A program made the translations under genes and the position numbers. A stretch of DNA of 64,000 nt from Macrostomum hystrix (taxonomy: Eukaryota; Platyhelminthes; Macrostomidae), in assembly GCA_950097015.1 (NCBI GenBank), contig CATNEN010000039.1:13734501-13798500 (forward strand), in the 5' to 3' direction. The notes beneath the pieces were generated by a model that was given only the letters and a program-made list of their open reading frames with translations, did no database searches and was not told where the DNA came from. Below are positions 1-11,790 of this stretch, one piece after another. Position 1 is the first letter of the stretch. Every line of letters starts with the position of its first letter.

Positions 1-308
1 CATTAATTCAGTCATTCAGTCATTCATTCAGTCATTCATTCAGTTATTCAGTCATTAATTCAGTCATTCAGTCATTAATTCATTCATTCAGTCATTCATT
101 CAGTCATTCATTCAGTCATTCAGTCATTCATTCATTCAGTCATTCATTCAGTCAGTCATTCATTCAGTCATTCATTCAGTCATTCAGTCATTCATTCAGT
201 CAGTCATTCATTCAGTCATTCATTCAGTCATTCAGTCATTCATTCAATCAGTCATTCATTCAGTCATTCATTCAGTCATTCATTCAGTCATTCATTCAGT
301 CATTCATT
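1..308. repeat. CATTCAGT-type simple tandem repeat
   Basis: Irregular tandem mixture of the 4-base words CATT and CAGT from the window edge to about 308. It has no coding content and lies beyond the last visible cadherin exon. Confidence 0.9.
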
Positions 309-858
309 CTACCAAACTGTTTTCGGCCAGTCTCAGATGTCTCAGTCAAAAAAAGTCCTCCAGCCTCAGTAAATCCCTATTCCAATCCCCATGTCTTCCC
401 AACCAAATCCAATTTCCTTGAGCTCCAGCAGTTGATCATAGCACGGAAGTTGGTTGATCGGGTCGGGTGGATAATATGCCGCCAGATTTTAAACAAACAG
501 ACATGCGAGCAAAGTTGGTTTCGTAGCCAGCGGGAATCAAAGATAGTCTCAGTTATAGTCCGGGTTAGAAATCGTGCCTGATGTTCGATATGTCGCTTCT
601 GTTGTGCTATACCAGCATATTGTGTGTGTGTGTGTGTGTGTGCGTGTTTGTGAGGCCTATATAGTCAAACGCAAACAGTTTGCAATGTTGATTCTATGCT
701 CACAATCTCAATATCTTTCCTATACCCTTCTTTTTCCTATAGGTTAGTGTTTACATTGGATGCATACCCCCGCATACACATATAGGCTTAATCTAGACAT
801 CCTTAGGCAGCGGCTTATAGGCCCGCTGATTTCCTAACGCATTGCAAATTTAACTTAC
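309..858. other. Non-coding, cadherin 3' flank or intron
   Basis: Follows the tail exon on the minus strand. It holds a (TG)n tract at about 618-642. I found no exon with convincing codon pattern, although the tail exon ends in a splice donor and so a further exon must lie here or off the window. Confidence 0.5.
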
Positions 859-3800
859 TTCGGACATCAGCGGCATAGCTTCGGCCAGCGACGTGCCCGG
901 ATGATGCTTCAGCGCTGCTGGATGACCGCTAGAGCAGACTGTGCCGTTCGCGGACTGACCCTGGAGAGGCAGCGTGACCGCTTCGTTTTCGTAATCTGTA
1001 ATGGGATTTTCAGTTATGATTTTAATTATACTCAGAATAATAATAATAATAATAATTTATTACACCTACCCCAATAGGGTCAGATGTGCAGCCGACAGCA
1101 CAGCCGCAGCTATTGCGCGGCGCATCTGAAGGCTGCGTACAGCTGTTCAGTCCATGGACTGGGGGGACGCCACACCCACCTTCAATTATCCCAGCTATTG
1201 CTGGTACCCATTTAACGGCTGGGTGAACTGAAGCAATGCAGAGTTAAGTGTCTTGCTAAAGGACACAAATTGTTCCAGTGGAGTCGGGAATCGAACCCCC
1301 GACCTTTAAGTCGTGAGTCCGACGCTCTGACCACTAGGCTAAAACCTCTTTTAAAACATGATAATAACTGCAGGAGGCCGTGGGCACTACACATAGTTTG
1401 GCATACGCTCACACAGGTGTGTACATCTGCCCTGACTTTCTCATGGTACACTATCACTGTGCCTTGGAGGTTGGCCCTCAAGGGCGTAAAATGCACGACA
1501 AGCCCCCAAAGCCTTCTCTACGCGGCTGCGCCCCAAATTAATGTGGCCTCGCCGCGGAATCGAACTCAGGTACCTTGGCGCTAGAGGCAAACGCGTTAAC
1601 TGCTCTGCCACCAACCCCCTATATAGACCTAATAATTAGCGCTTGAGCATTTTATCAGATTTGTAATAAAAAGAATTTCGCATCATGAACTACGTAATCC
1701 TTATTTTTAGAAAGACGTAATTTTCATAAACTAGCTGCTTGCTTGCTTGCTTGCCTTGCGAAATTTCGTCTACTTGTTTGTTTTAGAATAGACAAAGATA
1801 CACACACTGGTGCAGAAGATATTCGCACAAGATAGAAGGCAAATTTTAGAACATGATTGACCTACGAACTTGGGACTTCGCCAGTGTGTACTGAAATCAG
1901 TTTTTGAAGAAATTTACTCTGTCGCCACTTGTCCATGTCCTACGCATGCTTTCATCGCTGGCATTTGTAGAGAAACACACCAGGGTATGCTTTAACAACA
2001 CTGATTAAGCTTGACATTCGGATTTCTAACCATTTTATTACAATACTTTCAAAGTCTTTTTCTTTTTAGAAGTCTAATACTGCTTGCATATACTACAGGA
2101 CAGATGAACTGGTAATCAGACAGGTACTAACAGGTAGGATGAACTGGTAATCAGACAGGTACTAACAGGTAGGATGAACTGGTAATCAGACAGGTACTAA
2201 CAGGTAGGTTGAACTGGTAATCAGACAGGTACTAACAGGTAGGATGAACTGGTAATCAGACAGGTACTAACAGGTAGGATGAACTGGTAATCAGACAGTT
2301 ACTAACAGGTAGGTTGAACTGGTAATCAGACAGGTACTAACAGGTAGGATGAACTGGTAATCAGACAGTTACTAACAGGTAGGATGATCTGGTAATCAGA
2401 CAGGCACTAACGAGTATCATGAACTGGCAATCAGACAGGTACTGACAGGTAAGATGAACTGGTAATCAGACAGGTACTAACAGGTAGGATGAACTGGTAA
2501 TCAGACAGGTACTAACAGGTAGGATGAACTGGTAATCAGACAGGTACTAACAGGTAGGATGAATTGGTAATCAGACAGGTACTAACAGGTAGGATGAACT
2601 GGTAATCAGACAGGTACTAACAGGTAGGATGAATTGGTAATCAGACAGGTACTAACAGGTAGGATGAACTGGTAATCAGACAGGTACTAATGAGTATCAT
2701 GAACTGGCAATCAGACAGGTACTAACAGGTAGGATGAACTGGTAATCAGACAGGTACTAACAGGTAGGATGAATTGGTAATCAGACAGGTACTAACAGGT
2801 AGGATGAACTGGCAATCAGACAGGTACTACCGAGTATCATGAACTGGTAATCAGACAGGTACTAACAGGTAGGATGAACTGGTAATCAGACAGGTACTAA
2901 CAGGTAGGATGAACTGGTAATCAGACAGGTACTAACAGGTAGGATGAACTGGTAATCAGACAGTTACTAACAGGTAGGATGATCTGGTAATCAGACAGGC
3001 ACTAACGAGTATCATGAACTGGCAATCAGACAGGTACTGACAGGTAAGATGAACTGGTAATCAGACAGGTACTACAGGTAGGATGAGCTGGTAATTAGAA
3101 GTATAAATGAAGGATTAAAACAACCACTAGTTAAATTGGCTCTAAAGTTTGACTCATAAGTCGTGGGAAATTCGGTGAAATATTTCAATAAGTTCAACTA
3201 GTCGCATTATCAAACTTGCTTGAGAATTCAGATCTGAAAGCTAACAAAAAACAAGGCGGAAGACGATCTTCAAAGTGCAGCTTCCTCGCGTCGCCGGGAC
3301 AGTGAATGGTGACAGAAAAAAAATATTTCTGTAGAATAAAAGCAGTCTAAGAGGCAGCGCATAGATGGTGTGAGCACAGAGACCCTCTTGTCTTTTAGAA
3401 GAGCCTCCATTCTTCCCGATGCCGCCGCTCTTCATCGCAGCATTGTCCCATTGTTGGAAACCGCGGTTGAGGAGGACTTGAATGGCCTCAGGTAGGACTA
3501 AATGGGCGGGCGATTCAGAGGCTCACAGCTGCAGAATAATCTGATGATGAATCAGACAAATCGGGTTCATTTGATGGCAGCTCTGGTTGAAAAGTTTCTT
3601 CTGACAACTTGACCATCACCGGTGCCTGGCTATATGGGTCCTAAGGGTGCACTTTTGACTTCTGTCACACCTCCGACCCACTACTCAGTGACTGACTGTG
3701 AGGATATGAAATATAGGAATAATAGAACTACTTAGATTTTGGCGAGATTGACAAGATTAATGCTGGAAAGCATGAAGCACACTTGAAGGTGTCTAGTGAT

Positions 3801-6800
3801 TTTCTTGATAGAAAATTTAGAAAGAGAGAAGACAGACATTCAAAGACAGACAGACACAAATCACCTTCTTATTCTTGTTACGTAGTTCAAAGAAGTAATT
3901 CACTGCTTTAGTTCGCCGTATCATTTCCCCCAAAATGGGATTATTATCCCAAACTGCATCCGGCCCAAGGCTGATTGAGTACTATGCGCAATTTGGGATT
4001 TAATCTAGCTTTTCTGATTGTGTTGGGCTCGAGTTAATAGCAATACTCCCAAAACTTTCATTATAGACCAGCATGGCCAAGACCAAGTCTTGAAGCATTT
4101 TGCCTCGAAAAGGATTTTTCATGGCGAATCCCAAGGTAGCCGGCGGGAAATCTGCTTCAATATACTCTGAGCCGATTCTGATCGGGGTGCCTCAGAAATC
4201 TGATGGATGATGGGCGCCATTGGCAGCCATATAGACTTCCGATCCTTGGCTCTATGGAAATCCCTTTCTCTCTCTCTCCCTTCCTTGCTTTCACCCTGCG
4301 AAAGGGGTGGAGGATGCTTGGCCGGATCTCAAGCCGACAAGAGCCCGGTGCCAGCAGCAGCAGCAGCAGCAGCAGCCAAACTGCTTCATGTGGTCAGTCA
4401 TCAATCAAGGGATCGCTTCTCTCTTTTACTTAAAACCGCCTCCCCCCGCCAGACATTCTCTTATTCTCTGCGCTCACCCACCGCTACCGATATTCTCATA
4501 TTTGGCCTCTCAATGTCGGAATTGAGTGCCAGTGCTAAAGGGGTAGGGCCCGCGCACTCATTGCAGTGAGATTCGTTTCAAATAGCTTTTTTTCAGTTGC
4601 AGCAGTATCGGCATTTAGCGAGATTAAAAATTTGCCTATATATTTTGTCCAGTCAGCTGGTAACTGATGCAGGATTCATTAGAAAATTGCTATGTGCTAT
4701 TGTTCTTGTCGATTCCTGACAAAATGCATCAACTCTACCGTGTTTTTTTAGAAGTTAAAATTATGTGCGTAGAGGTTATAGGGGGTGGGTGGCATAGTGT
4801 TCTAATGCATTTGCCTCTCGCACTGAGGTCCCTGAGCTCGATTCCGCGTCGAGGCCACATTAATTTCGGGGCGCAGCCGCGGAGAGAAGGCTTGGAGGCT
4901 TGTCGTGCAGTTTACGCACGTCTTTGAGGGCCAACCTCCAAGTTGCACACACAACCTGCGTGTGTGCTCAGGAGTCAGCGGAATGGGCAGAATTGCCTAC
5001 TCGCTGGCTGCGGGTCTAGTGTCACCAAATGATGTACCATTGCCCGCAGCCTCCATGCAAAAAAATAATTACGCTCGTATATATGTTATAACCAAGTAGA
5101 CTCACCCTTCTCAATGTTTCTATCGATTCGTTTGACATAGAAGAACAAGACGAATGCGAAGACGATGACGATGATGAACACAACCACGGTCACGAGCGTC
5201 ACTATGATGACGAAATTGCGACGCTCAACGCCGCCTTCGTCCAGCCGGTTGACATTTGGTAATCCGCCACCGTTCTCATAGTTGTAGCCGCCCCCGACTC
5301 CGCTGTGACTTCCACCGGGACCGACGCCAGAGCCTCCATTGACTTGGCCGCCGCCCGTCAGTATCGACGACTGTCTAGTTCGCACGATGGAGACAACGCA
5401 GGAATAGTCGCGACGATGACGCGGCTCGCTAGGATCCTCCAGGCGGATCACCAGCTCGTAGATCTCTCTGTCCACCTGCTTGGCAGGTAGGCTCTTGATG
5501 CACAGCAGCTGGCTATCGAGGCGAAACTGCACGGAGCCGTCCGTTATCGGCTGACGAAATCCCAGACGGACCTCCGTGACATTCTCGATTGAAACTCGAG
5601 CCTGCTGTTGAGGGCCGGTCAAATCATCAGGGCCGTCCGCGTCCCGGACTTCGTAGTCAAATAGGGAGCAGCGATGCTCATTTGAGTGCACAGGTCGATT
5701 GTAGATGATGCCGCTGTCCAGAAATTGAACCCGCAGAGTCTGCGGCGGCTCCTGGCAGGTTTGGCTGGCCTGAGAAGTCCGGCACAGCTTTGGCGGATGG
5801 TCGTTCACATTCGTGACATGGACTGTCACTGAAGTCACTGACGGTGATCCGGGCTCGCTAGCTGACAGTCGCGAAGATCCGGGAGGCAGAACCAACCGAC
5901 TCGGGTTCTCCGCCAGCACCCGGAACTGGAAGTATTGGTGCCGCTCTCGGTCGATTTTCGCAACAACCCGAACGTCCCCGCTGTTCGTGTCCACCCGGAA
6001 GTAGCGCTCGGCCTCCCGAGCGATGCTGTCCACTTCGCTATTAACGCCGAGGCCGACGCCGCCGTTGACGGTGAGAATGCGAAATCTGACGCGGCTGTTC
6101 TCCGGCAGTGTGTCCGCGTCCGTGGCGTTAATACGGCCGATGATAATGTCGTTAATCTCTTCCTGTACGCTGAATCGGTACCCCTTTTCGTAGTCAACAA
6201 TTATTGGTGGATTGTCGTTAACGTCTGTCACATCAATTATGACGCCAGCTACGCTGCTCATGGAAGCGTTGTTCTCGTTGACTGCAGTCACATTGAACCT
6301 GTAGATATTCTGTCTTTCATAGTCTAGTTCTCCATCGACGCTGATGTCCCCCTGCGAGTTGATGCTGAACGGCGCCGCTTCCGGGCCTTCCAGACGATAA
6401 ACGATGCGATTGTGGGGAAAAATGTCCCTGTCGACAGCCCGGATTCGATTGCTGGCGTCCATCTGCACGGAGGTCCGTCTGGGCGAGTTTTCGGCTACAC
6501 TGCCGCGGTACTGCTGCCGGCTGAATTCCGGCACGCAGTCGTTGACGTCTCCGATGGCCACCGTCAGTGTTGCTGTGGACGAAGCTGCCAAATTCATACC
6601 GTCCTGGCAGACCACAGCCACTCTGTACTCGTCTCGCTGCTCTCGATCGAAGATGGCCACCGAGCGCAAGTTAAACTCCTTGGTCAGGCCGTAGACCTCC
6701 TTTTCTTCCAAGCGGAAGAGGTCACCCGCGCTCGCGAGGCTGCACTGAATGCGATCGTACTGAGACTTATGCTCAAAGTCGCGATCTTTCACTTCGACGG

Positions 6801-8031
6801 AAGCGATCTTCAGGCCTGCCGGACTATTCTCCTGCAGCTCAACTCGTTCGCGACGATCGCCGGTGCTCCAGAAGCTGATGCTAATCGGATGGTCGTCAAT
6901 ATTCAGCACAATGACGGCCACCGACACGCTGGTTGATAGTCTCGGCTGTCCGAAGTCGCTGGCAACAATGTAAAAGCTGAAGTTCTTCACCTGCTCGTAG
7001 TCTATCGCTGTCAGTGTATTGATCTCCCACAGTTGCTGACTGGGACCGCCGCCTCCGGAGCTTGGCTTCACTTCGAAGTAGCGATCCGCCCGCAGTCGCG
7101 GCTGCACCCCCGTAGGCGGCTTGATTTCGCACTTGACGCGCCCGTTTTCGCCGCTGTCTCCGTCCTCCACACCAAACTGCGCCACCCGCTGTCTGGCGTG
7201 ACCGCCGCCGCTGCTCGCCGTCTCATTCAGCCTGATGATGTAGCCAGGTCGAAAGTCAACAATCTTGGGCGCCTGATCGTTGACGTCTTTGACTTCGATG
7301 CGCACAGACAGGCTGCCGGTGAGCTGAGGTCGGCCGCCGTCAACCACGAGCAGCACAAAGCCAATCTCTGGCGTTTCCTCTCGGTCCAATGGAACTGTCA
7401 GACGAAGCTTTGGCGTGTGCGGCCACTGGTTGTCAATCAGCTGAAAGTGCCTGTCGAATATGGTGCTATTCGGCAGTTTGCCACCAATCATGTACTCCTT
7501 GACACCGTTCTCAGCAGTGTCCGCATCGGTAGCGACTGGCAGCTCCAACTCGTGGCCCTGGCTGGTCTCTTCGCTCAGACTAAAGTACACGCGATCGATG
7601 TGGTTCTCGAAGGTCGGTGGCGAGTCGTTGACATCGTCGATCAGCAGGCGGATGTAGTACTCGCGGGTCTGGCTGTTGGCCAGACGGACCTCGACGCGAA
7701 GTAGCTTGCAGCATTGCTGCGGGCAGGGAGAGCTGATCCGGCACACCTGCTCGCGGTCCAGAGACCCTTGAATGCTAATCTGACCGCCGCTGAGAATGTG
7801 AAACGGGTAGGCCTCCTTTTCCTTAAAGAATGAGATTCGCTCCAAACTTTCGGCTAGAGTGCCGAGCTCCCTGCGCAGAAGCGGCATCAGGTCCAGCCGG
7901 AAGTCCGCCGCACCCTCGCGGACGTGGCGCGTCTCAAGGACTGGCGGGCTGACCAAAGGCTGACTGCCTGATGCCAGTAGCACTAGCTGAATGACTAGCA
8001 GCACTGGAGACTGTCGTACAATGGAACGCAT
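859..8031 (-). CDS. Protocadherin-like cell-adhesion receptor, two exons visible, 3' end not found
   Basis: Exons on the minus strand are 8031-5106 and 995-859. Calcium-dependent adhesion receptor of the plasma membrane. The first exon codes 975 residues: a signal peptide (about residues 1-24), then six to seven cadherin repeats marked by linkers DVNDSPP (about 133), DVNDQAP (250), NIDDHP (377), DVNDCVP (495), DVNDNPP (603) and NVNDHPP (741), and one membrane helix (about 940-966). It ends in a GTGAGT donor after one base of a codon. The tail exon starts after TTACAG, completes that codon as Asp (reading ...EKDYENEAV), adds 45 codons and ends at a GTAAGT donor, so the tail continues downstream. 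The open frame runs upstream to a TTG at 8058, but ATG 8031 begins the signal peptide directly. A single exon for the whole ectodomain plus TM is typical of protocadherins. The family call is firm; the subtype is not. Confidence 0.88.
1034..1352 (-). mobile_element. tRNA-derived SINE, family A, full-length copy
   Basis: Read on the minus strand: a tRNA-like head with A box (TAGCCTAGTGG) and B box (GGTTCGATTCC), then a body of about 230 bp with the perfect palindrome CAGTCCATGGACTG, then an (ATT)n tail. Other copies lie near 10998, 19499, 20737, 31100 and 44455. It directly adjoins a family B copy. Confidence 0.8.
1355..1619 (-). mobile_element. tRNA-derived SINE, family B
   Basis: Minus-strand copy with a Leu/Ser-tRNA-like head (TGGCAGAGC A box, GTTCGATTCC B box) followed by a conserved body containing GGGGCGCAGCCGCG and the GAGAAAGTCAGGGCAGATG region. 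Same family as copies near 4783, 21085, 26678 and 39532. Confidence 0.8.
1620..2098. other. Non-coding cadherin intron sequence
   Basis: AT-rich sequence without a coding signature or clear repeat apart from a short (GCTT)n tract at about 1736-1756. Confidence 0.5.
2099..3092. repeat. 35-bp minisatellite in the cadherin intron
   Basis: About 28 tandem copies of a 35-bp unit built on GATGAACTGGTAATCAGACA plus GGTACTAACAGGTAG. A variant block containing CGAGTATCATGAACTGGC recurs near 2404 and 3000, so part of the array was duplicated as a larger block. Confidence 0.92.
3093..4779. other. Non-coding cadherin intron sequence with a CAG tract
   Basis: No exon is supported. A (CAG)8 run sits at about 4352-4376 within a short GC-richer stretch (4200-4560) that is open in several frames but has no recognisable protein and no splice signals I trust. 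Confidence 0.45.
4780..5070 (+). mobile_element. SINE family B
   Basis: Plus-strand copy with tRNA-like head, GGGGCGCAGCCGCGGAGAG body and A-rich end. It ends about 30 bp from the splice donor of the large cadherin exon, which is on the opposite strand. Confidence 0.8.
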
Positions 8032-8063
8032 GTTCCTGGCGTCGACGAATAAGGTCAATCTTG

Positions 8064-8067
8064 TCTG
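8064..8067 (-). promoter_or_regulatory. Possible splice acceptor just upstream of the cadherin start codon
   Basis: Reading the minus strand, a short pyrimidine-containing stretch ends in TTTCAG at 8065-8070, 33 nt before ATG 8031. This could be the acceptor of a 5'UTR intron or of a spliced leader. No cis donor was identified. Confidence 0.4.
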
Positions 8068-8470
8068 AAATTGGTTTTAGAGAAGCAGTGTGGTTTTATA
8101 AGTTGCTTATAGCCTTATTGAAATATGCGTAGATGAAGCCTAACGCTGTACAGCGAATTCCCCGCCTAGGCCATTAGGCGGAGTCGAGGGTTGGTTCCGC
8201 GAGCGGTCAGTCACCAAATTTGCAGTCTATTTTGCGCATCTTATCGACCAGTCTGCCCAATATTTAATTATGTATGGCTTATCTAAGCATTGGAAAGCTT
8301 TAAAACAACTACGAGCGTATTAAGTGACCGAAATGCAGATTCTAAATTCAAGCTTGTACTTCATTAAAAAAGCAGAAATTGCATCGATCAAAATAAATTG
8401 TAAAATTTAATCGAATGCCGCAAACTGGGCAAAATATCGTTTAGGCAAGACACAGAAAGCAAGGTTAAAA
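8068..8470. other. Non-coding sequence upstream of the cadherin gene
   Basis: Candidate promoter region for the minus-strand cadherin gene. I see no clear core promoter motif or repeat. Confidence 0.4.
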
Positions 8471-9930
8471 CAGGGGAGAGATGAGACAGGGGAGAGATGA
8501 GACAGGGGAGAGATGAGACAGGGGAGAGATGAGACAGGGGAGAGATGAGACAGGGGAGAGATGAGACAGGGGAGAGATGAGACAGGGGAGAGATGAGACA
8601 GGGGAGAGATGAGACAGGGGAGAGATGAGACACGGGAGAGATGAGACAGGGCAGAGATGAGACAGGGGAGAGATGAGAAGGGGAGAGATGAGACAGGGGA
8701 GAGATGAGACAGGGGAGAGATGAGACAGGGCAGAGATGAGACAGGGGAGAGATGAGACAGGGGAGAGATGAGACAGGGGAGAGATGAGACAGGGGAGAGA
8801 TGAGACACGGGAGAGATGAGACAGGGGAGAGATGAGACAGGGGAGAGATGAGACAGGGGAGAGATGAGACAGGGGAGAGATGAGACAGGGGAGAGATGAG
8901 ACAGGGCAGAGATGAGACAGGGCAGAGATGAGACAGGGGAGAGATGAGACAGGGGAGAGATGAGACAGGGCAGAGATGAGACAGGGGAGAGATGAGACAG
9001 GGGAGAGATGAGACAGGGGAGAGATGAGACAGGGCAGAGATGAGACAGGGCAGAGATGAGACAGGGGAGAGATGAGACAGGGGAGAGATGAGACAGGGCA
9101 GAGATGAGACAGGGGAGAGATGAGACAGGGCAGAGATGAGACAGGGCAGAGATGAGACAGGGGAGAGATGAGACAGGGGAGAGATGAGACAGGGGAGAGA
9201 TGAGACAGGGCAGAGATGAGACAGGGGAGAGATGAGACAGGGGAGAGATGAGACAGGGCAGAGATGAGACAGGGGAGAGATGAGACAGGGCAGAGATGAG
9301 ACAGGGGAGAGATGAGACAGGGGAGAGATGAGACAGGGCAGAGATGAGACAGGGCAGAGATGAGACAGGGGAGAGATGAGACAGGGGAGAGATGAGACAG
9401 GGCAGAGATGAGACAGGGGAGAGATGAGACAGGGGAGAGATGAGACAGGGGAGAGATGAGACAGGGGAGAGATGAGACAGGGCAGAGATGAGACAGGGCA
9501 GAGATGAGACAGGGGAGAGATGAGACAGGGGAGAGATGAGACAGGGCAGAGATGAGACAGGGCAGAGATGAGACAGGGGAGAGATGAGACAGGGCAGAGA
9601 TGAGACAGGGGAGAGATGAGACAGGGCAGAGATGAGACAGGGGAGAGATGAGACAGGGGAGAGATGAGACAGGGCAGAGATGAGACAGGGCAGAGATGAG
9701 ACAGGGGAGAGATGAGACAGGGCAGAGATGAGACAGGGGAGAGATGAGACAGGGCAGAGATGAGACAGGGGAGAGATGAGACAGGGGAGAGATGAGACAG
9801 GGGAGAGATGAGACAGGGGAGAGATGAGACAGGGCAGATATGAGACAGGGGAGAGATGAGACAGGGGAGAGATGAGACAGGGGAGAGAGGACACAGGCGA
9901 GAGATGAGACAGGAGAGAAATGAGAAATCG
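8471..9930. repeat. 16-bp minisatellite, largest array of a dispersed family
   Basis: About 91 copies of GGGGAGAGATGAGACA with a common GGGC variant. All three minus-strand frames stay open because the unit lacks stops there, giving spurious 500-codon ORFs of LISPLSHLSPVSSLPC type. The same unit recurs near 10826, 19967 (opposite strand) and 24233. Confidence 0.95.
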
Positions 9931-10825
9931 GGGAGATGAGACTGAGAAAGAAACATTTATTCTGCACTTTTTCATCGCAGATGATGGCGCACTCTACCAC
10001 CAATGCATTGTAGGTGTTGTGAATAGCCTAAACTCTTCAGTTAGGGTGCTGGACTCAGCAGTGAACTGAAGACTTGAGCAGGACAACAGCAAAATCTTTC
10101 GCATAAAGGCTGCATTGGGCTATTGCATCGGCAAGCGAGTGTTAAATTGGATTTGGTCAGCTAAGGCCACTCGGGAATTAAGGCGACATTGGCCCAGAAG
10201 TGAGTAAGAGACCCTCGACGGTTTCGCATCTGTGCTTCGCACCGTCCACTCCAAAGTCCCTCCTCTGTTGTGAACGCTCCGAATCCGCAAATTCTAGCCT
10301 AAGTCCTTCTGATCTCATCTCACACTCTCTCAGACCTGCAGAAATTGTATCGACGGCGATTTTAAAATCGAGTTTGTCAGTTTTCATCGCAACGAACATT
10401 CTGGGCCGCATCCCAAGGGTTCTATCAGCCTAGCCTGTACGCCACCCCGTGTCACTGGCCATGTGAGAAAATAGAACGAGGAAGTGTACGCTTGTATCTA
10501 GGGGCATAGTTTCGCATGTGTGACACAGCAGTGGCACGCTCCGCATTGCTAGCTATCAGATTTCTTGTCTCCTCTTCCAACTGTCGCGAAAATATCCTCA
10601 TATTTTTTGGTATCGTCTTCAAAACTCCTGCTTCCATTGACACTTATCTATTTTTCTTTGGGTTCTTTGGAAGGCAGCGATTTTGAAATATTGAAGTTTT
10701 TTCTTCTTCTATACTTCGTGACTTTCTTAGAAAGGTCCAGAAAAGTTTATACCGTTCTGGAACATATAAATTCACGGTCCTAAAGATGTGAGACTCCCTA
10801 ATTGTAAGCGCGAAAATATACAACA
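9931..10825. other. Non-coding or unrecognised sequence
   Basis: Unique sequence with two short overlapping open frames on opposite strands near 10178-10433. I recognise no protein and no convincing splice sites, so no gene is called. Confidence 0.4.
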
Positions 10826-10947
10826 GATGAGACACAGTAGAGATGAGACAGACGAGAGATGAGACTGGCGAGAGATGAGACACGGGGAAAATGAGACGGG
10901 ATAGAGATGAGACACGGGGGAGATTAGACGGGGGAGAGATGAGACAT
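10826..10947. repeat. Degenerate array of the 16-bp minisatellite
   Basis: About seven diverged copies of the GAGATGAGACA unit, same orientation as the 8471-9930 array. Confidence 0.8.
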
Positions 10948-10997
10948 TGGTCTTCTATATATTGTTTAACATCTACAGATGCTATAGGCCCGCTAGT

Positions 10998-11283
10998 CCT
11001 TGTACCCTAGTGGTTTGAGTGTCGGACCTTCGACTTAAAGGTCGGGGGTTCGATTCCAGACTCCACTGGAACAATTTGTGTCCTTAAACAATACACTTTA
11101 CTTTGCCCAGAAGTTCACCCAGCCGTTAAATGGGTACCAGCATCAGCTGGGATGATTGAGGGTGGGTGTCGGGTCCCCCCCAGTCCATGGACTGAACAGC
11201 CGTACGCAGCCTTCAGATGCGCCGCGCAACAGCTGCAGTTGTACATCTGTCTCTTCAGACGTTAACGTATTATGTCAATAATG
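10998..11283 (+). mobile_element. SINE family A
   Basis: Plus-strand copy: A box CCTAGTGG, B box GGTTCGATTCC, body ending after the CAGTCCATGGACTG palindrome and an AT-rich tail. Confidence 0.78.
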
Positions 11284-11790
11284 AGAATATGTATCACTTG
11301 CACTTGTAAAGGACAACCAAACCTGCCAATTACATTTTTGCTATCGCTTTTTTATCCAAGCAAGCATTTGTGTGTGCTCATGGAATGGAACTCGGAGAGA
11401 GATTTTCTGAGATTAGATTTATCGGATAGGAAATAAAAACACAGGGCGGGTCAACCGAATGGGGGGCGATGGGGCGTGGAGACGACAGTGGATTCCTGGG
11501 GGGTTTTGTTGAAACTCAATTAGCGAAATTGAGCTAGAAAAATGCTCCAAATTTGACACCTCGCAGTTTGCTCTGTTGCAAGCAATCATTGGGATGGATT
11601 TTGTGTCTCTAGTTTTTTTTATTTTCCACACCTCAAACAATATTAAACATACGCTGGCAGGCTGGCAGTGGAAACTACTATTTAGTACTGAATCGCCTCG
11701 GAAAACAGGTTTTGATTAAATCGATAGGTTCAAATTCCTTTTAGCTTGAGTTAATTTTGTTCGGCTAGCCATTATCTACGTCTTTCCGAC
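11284..11790. other. Non-coding intergenic sequence
   Basis: AT-rich unique sequence. A 73-codon minus-strand frame at 11419-11640 has no recognisable features. Confidence 0.45.

Noticed and set aside
1212-1584. Overlapping ORFs on both strands near the window start
   Set aside because: They lie entirely within two SINE copies.
2099-3092. CRISPR-like array
   Set aside because: Units are contiguous with no unique spacers, and the context is eukaryotic.
4203-4569. Possible exon around the CAG tract in the cadherin intron
   Set aside because: Several frames are open but none gives a recognisable protein, and cadherin phase already closes without it.
5305-7704. Plus-strand ORFs up to 223 codons opposite the cadherin
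   Set aside because: Shadow frames of the cadherin exon, with no recognisable protein.
8388-10003. Three overlapping minus-strand ORFs of over 500 codons
   Set aside because: All are the 16-bp minisatellite read in three frames; the unit has no stop codon in any minus frame.
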